Shown: piece after piece, positions 1 through 10,125 of the stretch | Layout of the letters: every line of letters begins with the position of its first letter | How positions within the stretch are numbered: position 1 is the first letter of the stretch | Assembly: GCF_001642475.1 (NCBI RefSeq) | Contig: NW_019174004.1 | Location: 62,001 to 126,000 of the forward strand | Length of the DNA stretch: 64,000 bases | Direction of reading: 5' to 3' | Origin: Fonsecaea monophora | Taxonomy: Eukaryota; Ascomycota; Eurotiomycetes; Chaetothyriales; Herpotrichiellaceae | Notes under the pieces: generated by a model | The model's database searches: none | Seen by the model: only the letters and a program-made list of their open reading frames with translations | What the model was told of the DNA's origin: nothing | Program-made: the position numbers and the translations under genes

Positions 1-300
1 TACCGCATACTAGTCTGGTGTCTTGGGTTGCAGGTTAAAAAGGCGCCGCAGCTGTGAACAGTTTGGAGTTGCATTTGGAGAAATTGAGCTCGTCCATACA
101 AGGGAGCTGTGGCGAGAAATATTAAGGTTTAGCGCAGTCGATCAATTGCTTGGCTTATGCAAGCAACATCTGAGATACCCTTGCCTGCGATTTTGCTTGC
201 GCCGGTTCGAGAAGTCTCGATTTCTCTCGCACTTATATCTCAGAGAAAGGGTGTCACGCTTCTTACCCTCATCCTCGATTCCACTCTCCATACCCCAGAA
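1..300 (+). promoter_or_regulatory. Upstream region of the CWC24 gene (truncated by window edge)
   Basis: No supported gene here. The CWC24 reading frame stays open upstream of its ATG to about position 157, but that extension lacks family similarity and looks like 5' leader. Confidence 0.4.
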
Positions 301-1272
301 ATGGAGGACCCGCAGGTTGCAGCTGAGGCACCACAAGTTACGTTCAAAAAAAGAAATCCAAAACTCAAGTCCACGATTCGAAAGCGGGCCGCCACTCCTC
401 CCCCGGACGATGAATCAGATTCGGGATTTTCCTCTTTCGAAGACGAGGAGGGGAGACAAGTCAAGCGAAGACGCAAGCATATTGGGGTCACTGCATCATC
501 AAAGGCCGATCAACCTCGCGAGAAGCCAACCGAAGAAATCTCGGCCGCACCAGTGGTCGCTGCAACAAACAAGGATGACGCTACCAAAGCGTCGAATTGG
601 TACGACGAGGATGGCGTCAAAAAGCCCGGAAACCCCTCCTCCAAGAAAACAGACATAGAAACTGCGGATGGAACATACAAAGGCGTGGCAAACTATCAAA
701 CTTTCATACAGAAGAATCCCGACCGTGCTTCGAAACAGGTCGGACCCGTCAAAACTTCGAGCAATGTGAGGACGATTACTGTTACAGACTTTGCTCCTGA
801 TGTCTGTAAGGATTACAAGCAAACTGGATTTTGTGGTTTCGGGGATAACTGTAAATTCCTTCACGCACGAGAGGACTACAAGCAGGGATGGCAGCTAGAT
901 CGGGATTGGGAAATCAGTACTAAAGGAAAGAATCCTGGCGCGAAAACTGTGGCATCTGCAAACAGGAGTGCTCAGCAAACGGAGGAGGATGAAGACGACG
1001 AAAAGCTGCTTGAGAGCATCCCATTTGCCTGCATTATCTGCAAAAAACCATATACAGCCCCGATTGTCACGAAATGCGGCCACTACTTCTGTGAGGCATG
1101 TGCTCTGAAACGATACCGAAAAGACCCTTCGTGTGCCGCCTGCGGTTCAGGAACCGGAGGTGTCTTCAATGTGGCCAAGAAGTTGAACCGGTTATTAGAA
1201 AGGAAACGAGAACGAGAGAGGCAGAAGAAAGAGAATGGCACTGAAGAAGAGGAGGGTTCGAAGGCTGCTTGA
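301..1272 (+). CDS. CWC24: Pre-mRNA-splicing factor CWC24 (CCCH + RING zinc-finger protein)
   Basis: Single-exon gene for 323 aa. The order of domains is diagnostic for Cwc24/RNF113: a charged low-complexity N-terminus, a CCCH zinc finger at about residues 165-190 (C..GFCGFGDNCKFLH), then a C3HC4 RING near residues 245-285 (CIIC..CGHYFCEAC..CAAC). It ends in an Arg/Glu-rich tail. In yeast, Cwc24 joins the activated spliceosome before the first catalytic step and contacts the 5' splice site; the RING may confer ubiquitin-ligase activity in homologues. The start was set at the ATG at 301 because the protein then begins with family-like acidic sequence; the open frame runs upstream to 157 but looks like leader. 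Nuclear location is inferred from the family. Nothing appears broken. Confidence 0.9.
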   Translation: MEDPQVAAEAPQVTFKKRNPKLKSTIRKRAATPPPDDESDSGFSSFEDEEGRQVKRRRKHIGVTASSKADQPREKPTEEISAAPVVAATNKDDATKASNWYDEDGVKKPGNPSSKKTDIETADGTYKGVANYQTFIQKNPDRASKQVGPVKTSSNVRTITVTDFAPDVCKDYKQTGFCGFGDNCKFLHAREDYKQGWQLDRDWEISTKGKNPGAKTVASANRSAQQTEEDEDDEKLLESIPFACIICKKPYTAPIVTKCGHYFCEACALKRYRKDPSCAACGSGTGGVFNVAKKLNRLLERKRERERQKKENGTEEEEGSKAA

Positions 1273-1763
1273 AGGGTTTCTCATGGCACCACGAGGGTGG
1301 TGCCTACTTGTGTATAACAGCGGGTCTACCGCACATACTGTGTAGCAGATCATCATGATTTTACTCTGTGGTTTGTTTCGCATAATGAGTAATGATCATT
1401 GACCACGTAAAGTCTCGCTCTTGCTGTACTTGCCACTTTACCATCTGTTGTTAGTTGCTAGTACGCGGAAATAATGATATACCAGTCTTTCTCTTGCTCC
1501 ACCGTAGCCACCGGCACCGCAATTCTGCTCGGCTTCTGATTTATCCACCACCATCGCCGAATTTACTTTTGATAAAGCATCGAGAATCCCTCTTACATTC
1601 ATTCATATCAAAGTCCCCTATCGTCAGTATTGTCAGGGGCTGGAAGAAACTGCTCTGAGTCCTTGTAAGGTGTTCACCCTCGGGGCCAGAACATCTCCTC
1701 CGTCCTGGCGGCCCCTCATTCCTCGAACACTTTGATCGAGATGTCGTCGTGGCCATTCCTACC
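1273..1763 (+). promoter_or_regulatory. Intergenic region between CWC24 and NTA1
   Basis: 491 bases hold the 3' end of CWC24 and the promoter and leader of the tandem downstream gene. I see no additional gene or clear motif. Confidence 0.4.
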
Positions 1764-2918
1764 ATGAAAATCGCAACTCTCCAATTCTCTCCCCGGCTTG
1801 GGGAGGTCGCTGCCAATTTCAGCCGTGCGGAGAGCCTCCTGATGAGAGAGGAGAGGGAGGGTCTTTTGAAGGACATTGATTTACTGGTTCTTCCCGAACT
1901 TGCGTTCACCGGTGAGTCACTCACGAGCACTACTCGCAAATGCGCCTGTTCCAAAGAATGAGGCTGGCAGGAGAGGGTCATTAGTCTGCGCGGAAGGGGA
2001 AAGGGAACGGCGTTGTGGTTCTGCACAGCCTGCGCCGTTGGGGGCTAATTTGTGGTTGCAGGGTACAATCACCCATCTTTGGATGCCATAGCACCATTTC
2101 TCGAGCCAACGGCGGCAGGACCTTCGACCCGATGGGCGGCCCGCACTGCCAAACGGCTGAAGTGTACAGTGGCAGTGGGATATCCGGAGGCCGCCGAGGA
2201 AGGCAACTACAACACCATCTATGACCGGCGCATCACCGCTGAAGAAACAGGCAAGATCGCCTACAACTCGCTAGTTTTTGTCAGCTCTACAGGGGACGTT
2301 GTTGCCCACTACCGCAAATCCTTCCTCTACTACACGGACGAGACATGGGCCCAAGAGGGCCAGGGCTTCTGGGCGGGTGTTTTGCCCGTCGGCGGTAAGG
2401 GTCAGCAGGTCAAGGCGGCGGCTGGAATCTGCATGGACATTAACCCGTATCGATTCGAAGCTCCGTGGACGGCGTATGAATTTGGCAATCACGCGCGCGA
2501 GGCTCGTGCAAAGGTGGTTGTCATAAGCATGGCTTGGATAACAAGGCTGAATGACGAGGAGTTGTCGAGTCAGGTGATGGTTCCAGACCAGGACACCATC
2601 AACTACTGGATCGACAGGCTCACTCCCCTATTTGGGCCACAAGGTGCACAGTCCGAAGCCTTTGTTGTCTGCGCGAACAGGGCTGGCGAAGAAGGCACCA
2701 GTCCGCGCATTGGAGAGGTCCGGTATGCGGGCAGCAGCTGTGTGATGGGCATGTCCAAGGATGGGCAAGTCAGGATTTGGGACATTCTCGGCCGTGCTCA
2801 GGAAGGCATACTTATGGTGGACACGGACAGCGCCCCAGCCTTCTCTGTCTCTCTCAAACAAGTCACCGAACCACCAGAAGACGGTGTTGGTGATGATACC
2901 GAAGTACAAAAGGGATGA
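1764..2918 (+). CDS. NTA1: Protein N-terminal asparagine amidohydrolase (NTA1-type nitrilase)
   Basis: Two exons, 1764-1911 and 2062-2918, give 334 aa; the 150-nt intron has GTGAGT...CAG ends and restores the family sequence LPELAFTGYNHP. The nitrilase triad is visible: Glu in LPELAFTG (about residue 46), Lys in YRKSFLYYTDE (about residue 126) and Cys in AAGICMDINPY (about residue 164). The YYTDE and GICMD contexts are those of yeast Nta1, which deamidates N-terminal Asn and Gln to Asp and Glu, feeding the Arg/N-degron pathway. The start is the ATG at 1764 (MKIATLQF); five more codons are open upstream but begin with GTG. Length is slightly shorter than the yeast protein (457 aa), as is usual in filamentous fungi. 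A related nitrilase function is the main alternative. Confidence 0.85.
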
Positions 2919-4364
2919 AAGTCAGAACGACTCCCGACACGACTGGACAAATAACGACCTCTAATGTTGACGATTGTATGGGAGATGTGTTCCTGGTATT
3001 CAGTGGTTTCCTTCGCGGATACATCCGGAAGGGTCCGAAATAAGACACGAAGATGAGGTATTCGATGCCTTACCAGTGCCGTGCAGGTATAAGTGCAGGT
3101 ACAGTACAAGGCCAAAGATATCGAAAGTCCAAAAGGCTCAGCTCGAGATCTCTGACCAGCATGGACGGATTGTCCGGCTGGGGGCAGGCGAAAGACACGG
3201 TGTTGAGAGATTTGGGAGGACCGGCACGACTCATGTTCTATGACCACCGCACTTTCTGCAAGTAAACGGATGATGGAGGGTCAGACAGCCGATCACGAGA
3301 TACAGTCAGACGGGAAGAGGAAGAACAAGCATTGTCGTGATTGTTCTCAGTGATGATGAAGTTATGCAGGTTTGGCATCTGTCACATGCCATTTGCCTGC
3401 CATTTGCTTTTCCGGGAGCCAAGCGCCAAGCCACCGGTGGACCTTTTGATTGCTCTAAGCGATTTTGGGACAAGCGCATTTCTAGCCACTTAGTGGGAAG
3501 CGAGTCACATGAACTGCATCTTCTCCCCCCGTGACGCCCGCCGCTTCGTCGCTTGTCGTTGTTTCCCTCATAGAGACTCGAGTATCTGAACCTGAAATGC
3601 TGTGATTCCAGACCTACTGCCTCAACCACACCTCTTCAACTCTTCGCAACCCATCGCGCCCCAGCGCCCGTGTCGTCTCTTTGTGAAAATCAAATTCGCG
3701 TCCAAAAATAACCTGGTTCACTGTCTTGCGACTGTGATTTCTGCACTGCACTGGTGAGTTCAACTTCAAGTCACCTGATGGCACCTGATCTCCTTCAACA
3801 CCCAGTCCCGCTTCCCTATCTGCGGGTTGGCGCAGCTTCATCATGATGTCGTTCTGGACCAGGCTACAAAGAAGTCCACACCCGCAGCGCGCTTCATCTC
3901 ACTCTTCTGATGGTCCAAGTCCAAACGCGTCAAGATGAAGTCGGCGCGCGCATTCAGTCCTGTTTGCTCGGTGCCGCCGACACTGAGAGCAACTCGAAGC
4001 TTGATGCGACTGAGACAACTGACCCAAACGCGCGCTCCCAACTGACTGCGTCCTCATGCAATGCTCATGTGACAAGTCGTCGCAATACACCCTCTCTTTT
4101 ATTCACTCCCTCTTCCCGCCTTGTCTTGACCCTCTTTTTCACCCTTGCAGGCACACGGAGAGTTGGTTGACCATGGCTAACCTTGCGATCATAGTTGACC
4201 GGGTCCCCTCTCGCTCGCCCACCTCGCCGCCTACCTGAACTTCGCCTTGCTGCACTTGCATTGCCAGCCAGACGAGGTGATTCGGGCCTGTGCCTGGATT
4301 TCAATATTTATAAACACCGGCTTTTGGTCCTCTGCACGCATATTCTGCAATCAACCTCTCTGTC
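2919..4364 (+). promoter_or_regulatory. Long upstream region of the bHLH gene
   Basis: 1.45 kb without a supported gene. It probably holds the NTA1 terminator and a long bHLH promoter and leader. A pyrimidine-rich stretch lies near 4080-4160, and a TATA-like sequence (ATTTATAAAC, near 4304) sits about 55 bases before the bHLH ATG. Short open frames on both strands have no recognisable content. Confidence 0.4.
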
Positions 4365-5198
4365 ATGGCCAATCAACCTGCAATCTCCGCCACTGGCAAT
4401 ACCACCAACAAGCGTAAACGTGGATTGGCTGACCAGGACGTCGGACGTGACGCCAAGGTGCCTATCACAAACGGCGAGCATGATGCTGCCACCTTTGGCC
4501 TGCTTTTGCAGAGTGAGGGAATGCTCGCGGACGATAACGCTCGAACTGCCCAAGCTGCTCTTGCAGCCCCCGGCATGAACTCATCTGCTTATCCCGAACC
4601 CAACCCAAATGATAGCAGCGCGGGCCTCCCATTTACCTTTGATGACGGCAGCCCTCCCGTTCATGGGATTAGTTCTGCTCAAGCTCTTGTTGAGGCTCGT
4701 GGGGGCACGAACAACAACAACAATCCACCCAAGCCAGCGGTGGGAAGTGCAGAGTGGCACCAGTTGCGCAAGGACAACCACAAGGAAGGTATGATGCGCT
4801 CGAAACCTGCGTTGCCCAAACTAGATGACTAACGTCGGTGCTTTTCAGTTGAACGTCGTCGCCGTGAGGTTATCAATGAAGGTATCGAAAACATTGCCAA
4901 GATCGTGCCTGGCAGCGAGAAGAACAAGGGAGCCATCCTCCAACGCACATACGAGTACATCCAGGAACTCCTCAATGAGAAGAACAAATGGGACAATGAG
5001 CGTGCCACCTTCGACATCGCCATCAAAGAACTTACCAATCGGCTTGATCGGATGAAGGAGTCTGCGAGAAGTGCATGGGCTGAGACCAGCAAGTGGCAGT
5101 CCAGATGTCGTGACGCCGGCTTGCCGTTCGACGACTATGATGACGGTGGGCTGACCGGGTTCGAAGATGAGGATGTCGCTGCCAACCTCGGTTCATGA
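4365..5198 (+). CDS. bHLH transcription factor, CBF1/AnBH1 type
   Basis: Two exons, 4365-4788 and 4849-5198, encode 257 aa. The 60-nt intron (GTATGA...CAG, with GACTAAC branch site) falls inside the basic region, joining WHQLRKDNHKE to VERRRREVINEG. The helix-loop-helix follows (IAKIVPGSEKNKGAILQRT), then a coiled-coil-like helix and an acidic C-terminus. The ERRRR basic region and the GSEKNKGAIL loop match the Cbf1p family, which binds CACGTG-type E-boxes and controls sulfur metabolism and centromere function in yeast; the Aspergillus nidulans relative AnBH1 represses a penicillin gene. The N-terminal 100 residues are Asn/Ala-rich and disordered. Target genes here are unknown. Assignment to the family is strong; exact orthology is inferred. 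Confidence 0.85.
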
Positions 5199-6322
5199 TC
5201 ACTTTCTCTTTTTCTTCCCATACCTTGCATCCTGCATTGGGGAGGTGGATGGTTTCGAATGGACTCGACTACGGACGACTCCTGGTGCTGTGACATGGTG
5301 TTATGGGCGTCTAATGAAATGGATTGCAAATGTTATGAGTGATATTGGCTGGTGGGTTTGTTGGCCACACGATGAGGGCTGCAGTACGAAGGCATCAGAT
5401 GAACAGCGATAATTTCGGCCTTTGTGCTCAGCAATGGCTGTGCATAACCGGTCCGTGAGTGAGTGTGTATCTAGTGGATGACGGAACAAATGCACTTGGG
5501 GGGTGTTGACAAGGATTCTGTCGCATAGCAAAGCAGAGCAAGCATCCACGCACGGCTCATACCCAGGTAGGTAGCCAGCCATGTCTGTATGTACAGTAGA
5601 TAGATGGCTTCACCTACATAGGAGTGAGTATGTGCATTGAAACAGGGAGATTTTCACATTGGTTTCGTTTCTGAATGATTAGATGGATGAATCTCAGAGA
5701 ATCTATCTATGTACCAAGACAAACAACCACACGTACATACACACAGATGGATAGATGGACAGGTACCTAGGTATATGAGGTGATGTGCACGAGGTACGTA
5801 TGTGTATACCTACGTACTAGGTACGTAAGTATGTATGGAAGATACGAGGTACATATGTAGGTACTGTGCCTCGATATCTGCCTGGATTATTTTGTTTCCT
5901 CCCACCCTCCCTTCCTCTTCCTCTTCCTCTTCCTGTCAAGACTTCCTCTATATCCTTCTTCATGATCGCCATGATTGTCATGATCATTATCATCGTCATT
6001 GTCGTCATTAAAAAACCAATACCGTCACCACCACCTGAGCGCGTTTTTGAGATCCACGTATCCAGTATCCAGTATATCCAGTATCCCCTTCTCCTCTCCC
6101 TCCCCTCCACGACGGTGTTGTTGTGTATCTCATTATTGCGCTCAATCTCGCTCAATCTGTCCGTGCACCTTACCCTTTCGCCGCATCGAGAACAAAATCA
6201 AATCAAAGTAGAAAACCCGCAAAATGGGCCAAAAGGGAAAATATACACAAAACGGAAGGAAAGAAAAAAACAGCAACCATCGAATCAAGAAAAAGAAGAA
6301 GAAGAAAATCCTCAATTCGGCG
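5199..6322. other. Intergenic region with GTAC/CCTA-rich low-complexity DNA
   Basis: 1.1 kb between the convergent bHLH and DUF2235 genes. From about 5740 to 5870 the sequence is dense in short palindromic GTAC and CCTAGG steps (for example AGGTACCTAGGTAT). Around 5900-6000 there is a TTCCTC tract followed by an ATCATT-rich run. An open plus-strand frame in 5866-6666 is antisense to DUF2235 and compositional. No gene is supported. Confidence 0.5.
5740..5870. repeat. GTAC/CCTA-rich palindromic low-complexity cluster
   Basis: The motif GGTAC or GTACCTA recurs many times in about 130 bases, in both orientations, without a fixed period. Similar clusters occur near 27610-27660 and 56284-56368. 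Confidence 0.55.
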
Positions 6323-8266
6323 CTACTCGTCATCGTCGTACCTGCGACTGCGCCGCCGTCTATGGCGATCGGGATCTCCGCTCTCGCGTCGTCTCCGGTG
6401 CCGTCTCTCCCTGTCGCGCTCTCTACTGTCGTCACTATCCGGCAGTGCGTCGGCGTTCAGGGACCTTCCGCTGCGTCTCCCGTGCAGGGCACTGGGCGGT
6501 GGAGGCCCTCCGACAAAAGATCCCGGCGGTGGCTGGCCCATCCCACCAGCTCCATACGGGCTCATGCCTGGCGGGGGCGGACCTGGTCCGTTCGGCACAC
6601 CGTTCTGTCCGTGTCTTCGAGACCTCCTCTTCCCGCCCGGTCCACCACTCGGCCGTAACTGCATGATATAGTCGTAGACCCGAGGACTTTGCTGAAGGAG
6701 TACCAGTTCCGTCTCTGATAGCTTCTCTTCCGGTATCCTTTCTTGTCCCCCTTTCTCTCCCCTCCGCCGCGATGACTGCCCATGGTTATTCCACATGACA
6801 ATCATTCCATCTTTGTTTGCGCCGGGGCCTTGCCCTACGTATTCTACGTCGAACGTCCAATCTCTTAGAGCGGGTGGATCGTAGTTACCACGATCTTCAA
6901 CTCCAGGCCCCTGTAGCCCTAGCCTCGCGCGCACAGAGGCGTGGATGAACTCGTTGGTTCCTCGTAACCTCTTGTTGGTAGTCCGTCCTGTTGCAGGGTC
7001 GGAGCGGAAGTAATTCCCCGGCGTCCTCGTCTTCGATCCTGTCAAGGCGTAGAGTCCCTTGACAGTTTCGAGTATCTCGCCAAAACTCCACCATCTCGTC
7101 TTCTGTCTCGTCTGTTTGTAAAAAGCGCGATTCTCCTCCCACAGTCCTATCAGATAGTTTGGTCGGAAGTCCAGGAACGGCTCGAGTTTCGATATCATCC
7201 ACGCCAAGGTGATGTCTGCCAGCTGTTGGTCGTTGTATCCACCGCCGACGTTGCTGTGCACTCCCGGAAACCAGCACTGGACCAGATTCGTCCTGTGATT
7301 GTCCCGCTTCTCCCACAGCGCCGGAGTGAACGGAGCCCTTCGTTCGTCCAGCGCCAAAGCCTGGAACGCATTCTCAATACAAGGGTGCAGTGTCGTGTCG
7401 TAGAATTCGTAGGCATGCATACCACGCGCTTGCAGTCTCAGACTCTCGAGCCAAGGCACGCGAGGGATACCGAGAGCACCGACCGTGTCCCAGCAGCAAA
7501 TCGCCTTGATCGGGACGTTCAACGTTGTTAATCCGCGCCGACCCAATTCCTGCACATAACGATCATCAAACCGCCCTTTTTCTGGGAATGGAATGTCAGG
7601 AAACTGCGAGACGTAACGGTCGTCGGCACGGTGTTCCCAATCCTCAAAAATCTCGTTGAAATAGGGTAACCCGCTTCGCGTGAGTAGACCCAATGCGCCG
7701 ACCATGCCGCCCAAAGAACGCGCCGTGAACGCGCCACGAGAAAACCCCATGAGGAATATCTCGTCGCCGGCACGCCAATTGACAGCCAGATATGTATACG
7801 ACATGCGCATGTTTTCCTTCAACCCCAACCCTGTTGCGCCGCCGACAACGCGCGCGGTGGGGCCACCCATGGTTCCCACGCCAGCCTGATAATTCACGAT
7901 CTGAGGTATCCCATCGCGCGACGTGTCCTTGATGGCCCAGCCTATACGCGAGACGTTGGATGGGGGTTGCTTTTGCCCGTTTACCAGGCCGTTGTCGGCA
8001 TCGAGCCAAGTTCCGTCACAGGTTACGATCAGGCGCTTTTTGGGGCCGTGGATGGGTCGCTCGAGAGTGCCAGGCATAGGGCCCATTGTCGAAGCGAGAG
8101 GAGGAGGCTCATGGCGTGATTGTGGTCGACTTAAATTTGTGGGCGCAACAGACACGGGAGGAGGAGCGAAATATGTTGAACCATGCGCACTGGCGGGATA
8201 GCCTGGAGGTGGTGGAGGAGCAAGACCAGATGCGACCGAGGAGCGAGCAGCCGGCGGTCGCGACAT
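6323..8266 (-). CDS. DUF2235 (Tle1-like phospholipase/hydrolase domain) protein with Arg-rich tail
   Basis: Single exon, 647 aa. Residues about 75-400 form the DUF2235 alpha/beta-hydrolase-like domain: it starts with KRLIVTCDGTW, includes NVSRIGWAI and YQAGVGT, and carries the GxSxG nucleophile elbow in LMGFSRGAFTARS near residue 175. Bacterial members include type VI secretion phospholipases (Tle1); fungal members are mostly uncharacterised. The N-terminal 70 residues are Pro/Ser-rich and the C-terminal 90 are Gly/Pro-rich, then Arg/Asp/Ser-rich, ending RRRRSRRYDDDE. No signal peptide is evident, so a cytosolic or nuclear place is more likely than secretion. Substrate is unknown. Confidence 0.8.
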   Translation of the reverse strand: MSRPPAARSSVASGLAPPPPPGYPASAHGSTYFAPPPVSVAPTNLSRPQSRHEPPPLASTMGPMPGTLERPIHGPKKRLIVTCDGTWLDADNGLVNGQKQPPSNVSRIGWAIKDTSRDGIPQIVNYQAGVGTMGGPTARVVGGATGLGLKENMRMSYTYLAVNWRAGDEIFLMGFSRGAFTARSLGGMVGALGLLTRSGLPYFNEIFEDWEHRADDRYVSQFPDIPFPEKGRFDDRYVQELGRRGLTTLNVPIKAICCWDTVGALGIPRVPWLESLRLQARGMHAYEFYDTTLHPCIENAFQALALDERRAPFTPALWEKRDNHRTNLVQCWFPGVHSNVGGGYNDQQLADITLAWMISKLEPFLDFRPNYLIGLWEENRAFYKQTRQKTRWWSFGEILETVKGLYALTGSKTRTPGNYFRSDPATGRTTNKRLRGTNEFIHASVRARLGLQGPGVEDRGNYDPPALRDWTFDVEYVGQGPGANKDGMIVMWNNHGQSSRRRGEKGGQERIPEEKLSETELVLLQQSPRVYDYIMQLRPSGGPGGKRRSRRHGQNGVPNGPGPPPPGMSPYGAGGMGQPPPGSFVGGPPPPSALHGRRSGRSLNADALPDSDDSRERDRERRHRRRRESGDPDRHRRRRSRRYDDDE

Positions 8267-9002
8267 GGCTATTGTGTCGAAGAAGAGCGATCACTTTGCG
8301 ACCAGGAATCTGGAAAAGGGTCAAGATGACATGGTGTTCGAGCGTTGCTGTCGATGCTTGTTGTTTACCCTGGTGTCAGGTGCTTGTTGGGCAAGGTCGC
8401 CTGCGTCCAGAGGTTCGGTCTTGTAACGAGACTTCCATCGACTCGAGGGGAAGATGGTGGGAAGGAAGTTGGGGACTGGCTCAGATGGCGGCGCAATACG
8501 TATAGCAGGAGAGCAAGGTGGTTTGAGGGAGGCAGGAAACGGTAGGTCAATGTTATGGTGGGCTTCATTGCTACCGAAACAAGGGTGTATGGGATGAGGG
8601 CCATGGATGAGAGTTTGTTCCACACTGGGCAACCCTGGTGGTGGTGGGCTGCCCTGCTTGGGGCTCTTCCCCTCCTGATAGGCGCTAGAGGGACAATTAA
8701 CCACCTAGCTGGGCTCTAATAAGGCTCGTCATAGGCACCGATTTAGGGCAGCTAGGGTGCTCCATACTTCGTAAGTCATGCTTAATTCAGCGCTTGCAGT
8801 TCCCAGCCTCCTCCGTCACTCCCAGCAACCTCAGCTCTCTCGTCATCCACAGTTCATGCAACCCAGCAAAGAAGATGGCTGGTCTTCGCTTAAGATACCC
8901 GCCAAAACTTTAACTAATGTCCCATCCCAATAATTTCGCCCCATATCCCATACAAATAAGCCGCAAAGCTGGGCCTGCGAACCTCTCAATCTGAGTACAT
9001 GC
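8267..9002 (-). promoter_or_regulatory. Upstream region of the DUF2235 gene
   Basis: 736 bases between the DUF2235 start and the end of the But2-like gene. A 127-codon minus-strand frame (8321-8704) is Pro/Ser-rich with no recognisable domain; I treat it as leader or chance. Confidence 0.4.
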
Positions 9003-9620
9003 TCATGGAGAATACGTAATGTACAATCCAATTGCGCATTGATTCCAGTCCTGAAACCACGTCAAACTGCTGTCAGGGCTGCTCATTGTGATACCAATCT
9101 TGCCTGGCACGCAAATGGTGCTGGCAATGGCATATGCGTGCCCCGGCTCCATGTGCATTGTTTTTGGAAGTCCATGTGGATTGGCTTGAAGGGGTTGGTT
9201 GTTGTAGGTGGTGTTGCCTTCGACTGCGCCTCCCCCTAGAACCGACAGAGAGAAAACGTAGGACCCAATGAGACCAGTGACTTCAAATGAAGACGTACTC
9301 AATTCAGTCTTGTTCGGCAGGAGGAATTCCATGGTGCAAGTCTGACCCTTGCGAGACGTGGGAATGTCGAAGTTGAAGATCATCTCAATGTCCGCAGCCG
9401 TGACGTAGGGAGTATTTGTGTTGGGATAGGCGGTATTAGGGTTGGTGGATGAGATCGGGATCATCAGATGAGGGAATTCGAACCCAGGAAAGGGTGGTAA
9501 GTAACGAGGGCACGCGCCTGGCTGGGTGATGTCGCCATTTCCGTTGCTGCCGGTGGGTGTGTATAGCTGAGCACAGACGCTGCCGACGAGGGCGCTGAAC
9601 CAAAGGAAGAAAAGAGACAT
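9003..9620 (-). CDS. Secreted But2 C-terminal-domain-like protein
   Basis: The ATG at 9620 gives 205 aa starting with a signal peptide (MSLFFLWFSALVGSVCAQ, cleavage likely after the Ala). The rest resembles the fungal 'ubiquitin 3 binding protein But2 C-terminal' family: IFNFDIPTSRKGQTCTMEF in the middle, TTYNNQP, a PGHAYAIAS segment and a WFQDWNQCAIGLYI end. Such proteins are small, secreted or cell-wall-associated in filamentous ascomycetes and have no proven activity. Two N-glycosylation sequons (NKT, NTT) are visible. The open frame continues upstream to 10088 through an 11-bp minisatellite, but the signal peptide marks 9620 as the start. No intron is needed. Confidence 0.72.
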   Translation of the reverse strand: MSLFFLWFSALVGSVCAQLYTPTGSNGNGDITQPGACPRYLPPFPGFEFPHLMIPISSTNPNTAYPNTNTPYVTAADIEMIFNFDIPTSRKGQTCTMEFLLPNKTELSTSSFEVTGLIGSYVFSLSVLGGGAVEGNTTYNNQPLQANPHGLPKTMHMEPGHAYAIASTICVPGKIGITMSSPDSSLTWFQDWNQCAIGLYITYSP

Positions 9621-10125
9621 GACGGCAACGTTGGTATGGACGGGAATAGCCTCACCCAGATTGGAACAGATCAATGGCTCCCAAAAACACCAAAGTGAGA
9701 GAGCAACCGTTTCGAGGTGCAATGCAACTGAAGCAGAAGTGAAGATGTAGGAAAAGCAACCATGTGAAGAGGATGTGAAGAGGATGTGAAGAGGATGTGA
9801 AGAGGATGTGAAGAGGATGTGAAGAGGATGTGAAGAGGATGTGAAGAGGATGTCGAGAGAAAACTGGTCATTGGCAATATGGCCCTGGATCACGAGGAAA
9901 GAGCATCTCGTGCCTGCACACCGGCAGTAGCACCTGCTGTCTCTCCTAAAAGAAATGGAAGGCGCCAAATAAAGAGACTGCGTTCTCAAGATGCCCTCTA
10001 GACCATTGCGAGGGATTGGAATCCCACGGCCGAACCTGAATAGACTGCCACCCTCTATGCTCTTCCAATTCCATGCCGATAAATGCAAACTATTGCCACC
10101 TTCTCATGCGTCGATTCGGTCAAAA
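9621..10125 (-). promoter_or_regulatory. Upstream region of the But2-like gene
   Basis: 505 bases between two tandem minus-strand genes, holding the ADE4 3' end, the promoter and leader of the But2-like gene, and an 11-bp tandem repeat at 9762-9853. Confidence 0.5.
9762..9853. repeat. 11-bp minisatellite, eight perfect copies
   Basis: The unit ATGTGAAGAGG repeats eight times without a mismatch (9762-9849), followed by four bases of a ninth copy. It lies 142 bases upstream of the But2-like start codon. The unit is not a multiple of three, so copy-number change would shift any reading frame, which agrees with a non-coding leader or promoter position. Confidence 0.95.

Noticed and set aside
5866..6671. 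Plus-strand open frames of 266, 182 and 144 codons
   Set aside because: They lie antisense to the 3' half of the DUF2235 gene and in adjacent CT-rich DNA; the composition mirrors the other strand and no domain is recognisable.
9621..10088. In-frame upstream extension of the But2-like gene, including a repeated FTSSSHPLHIL peptide
   Set aside because: The peptide repeat is only the 11-bp minisatellite read in frame. The signal peptide beginning at 9620 marks the true start.
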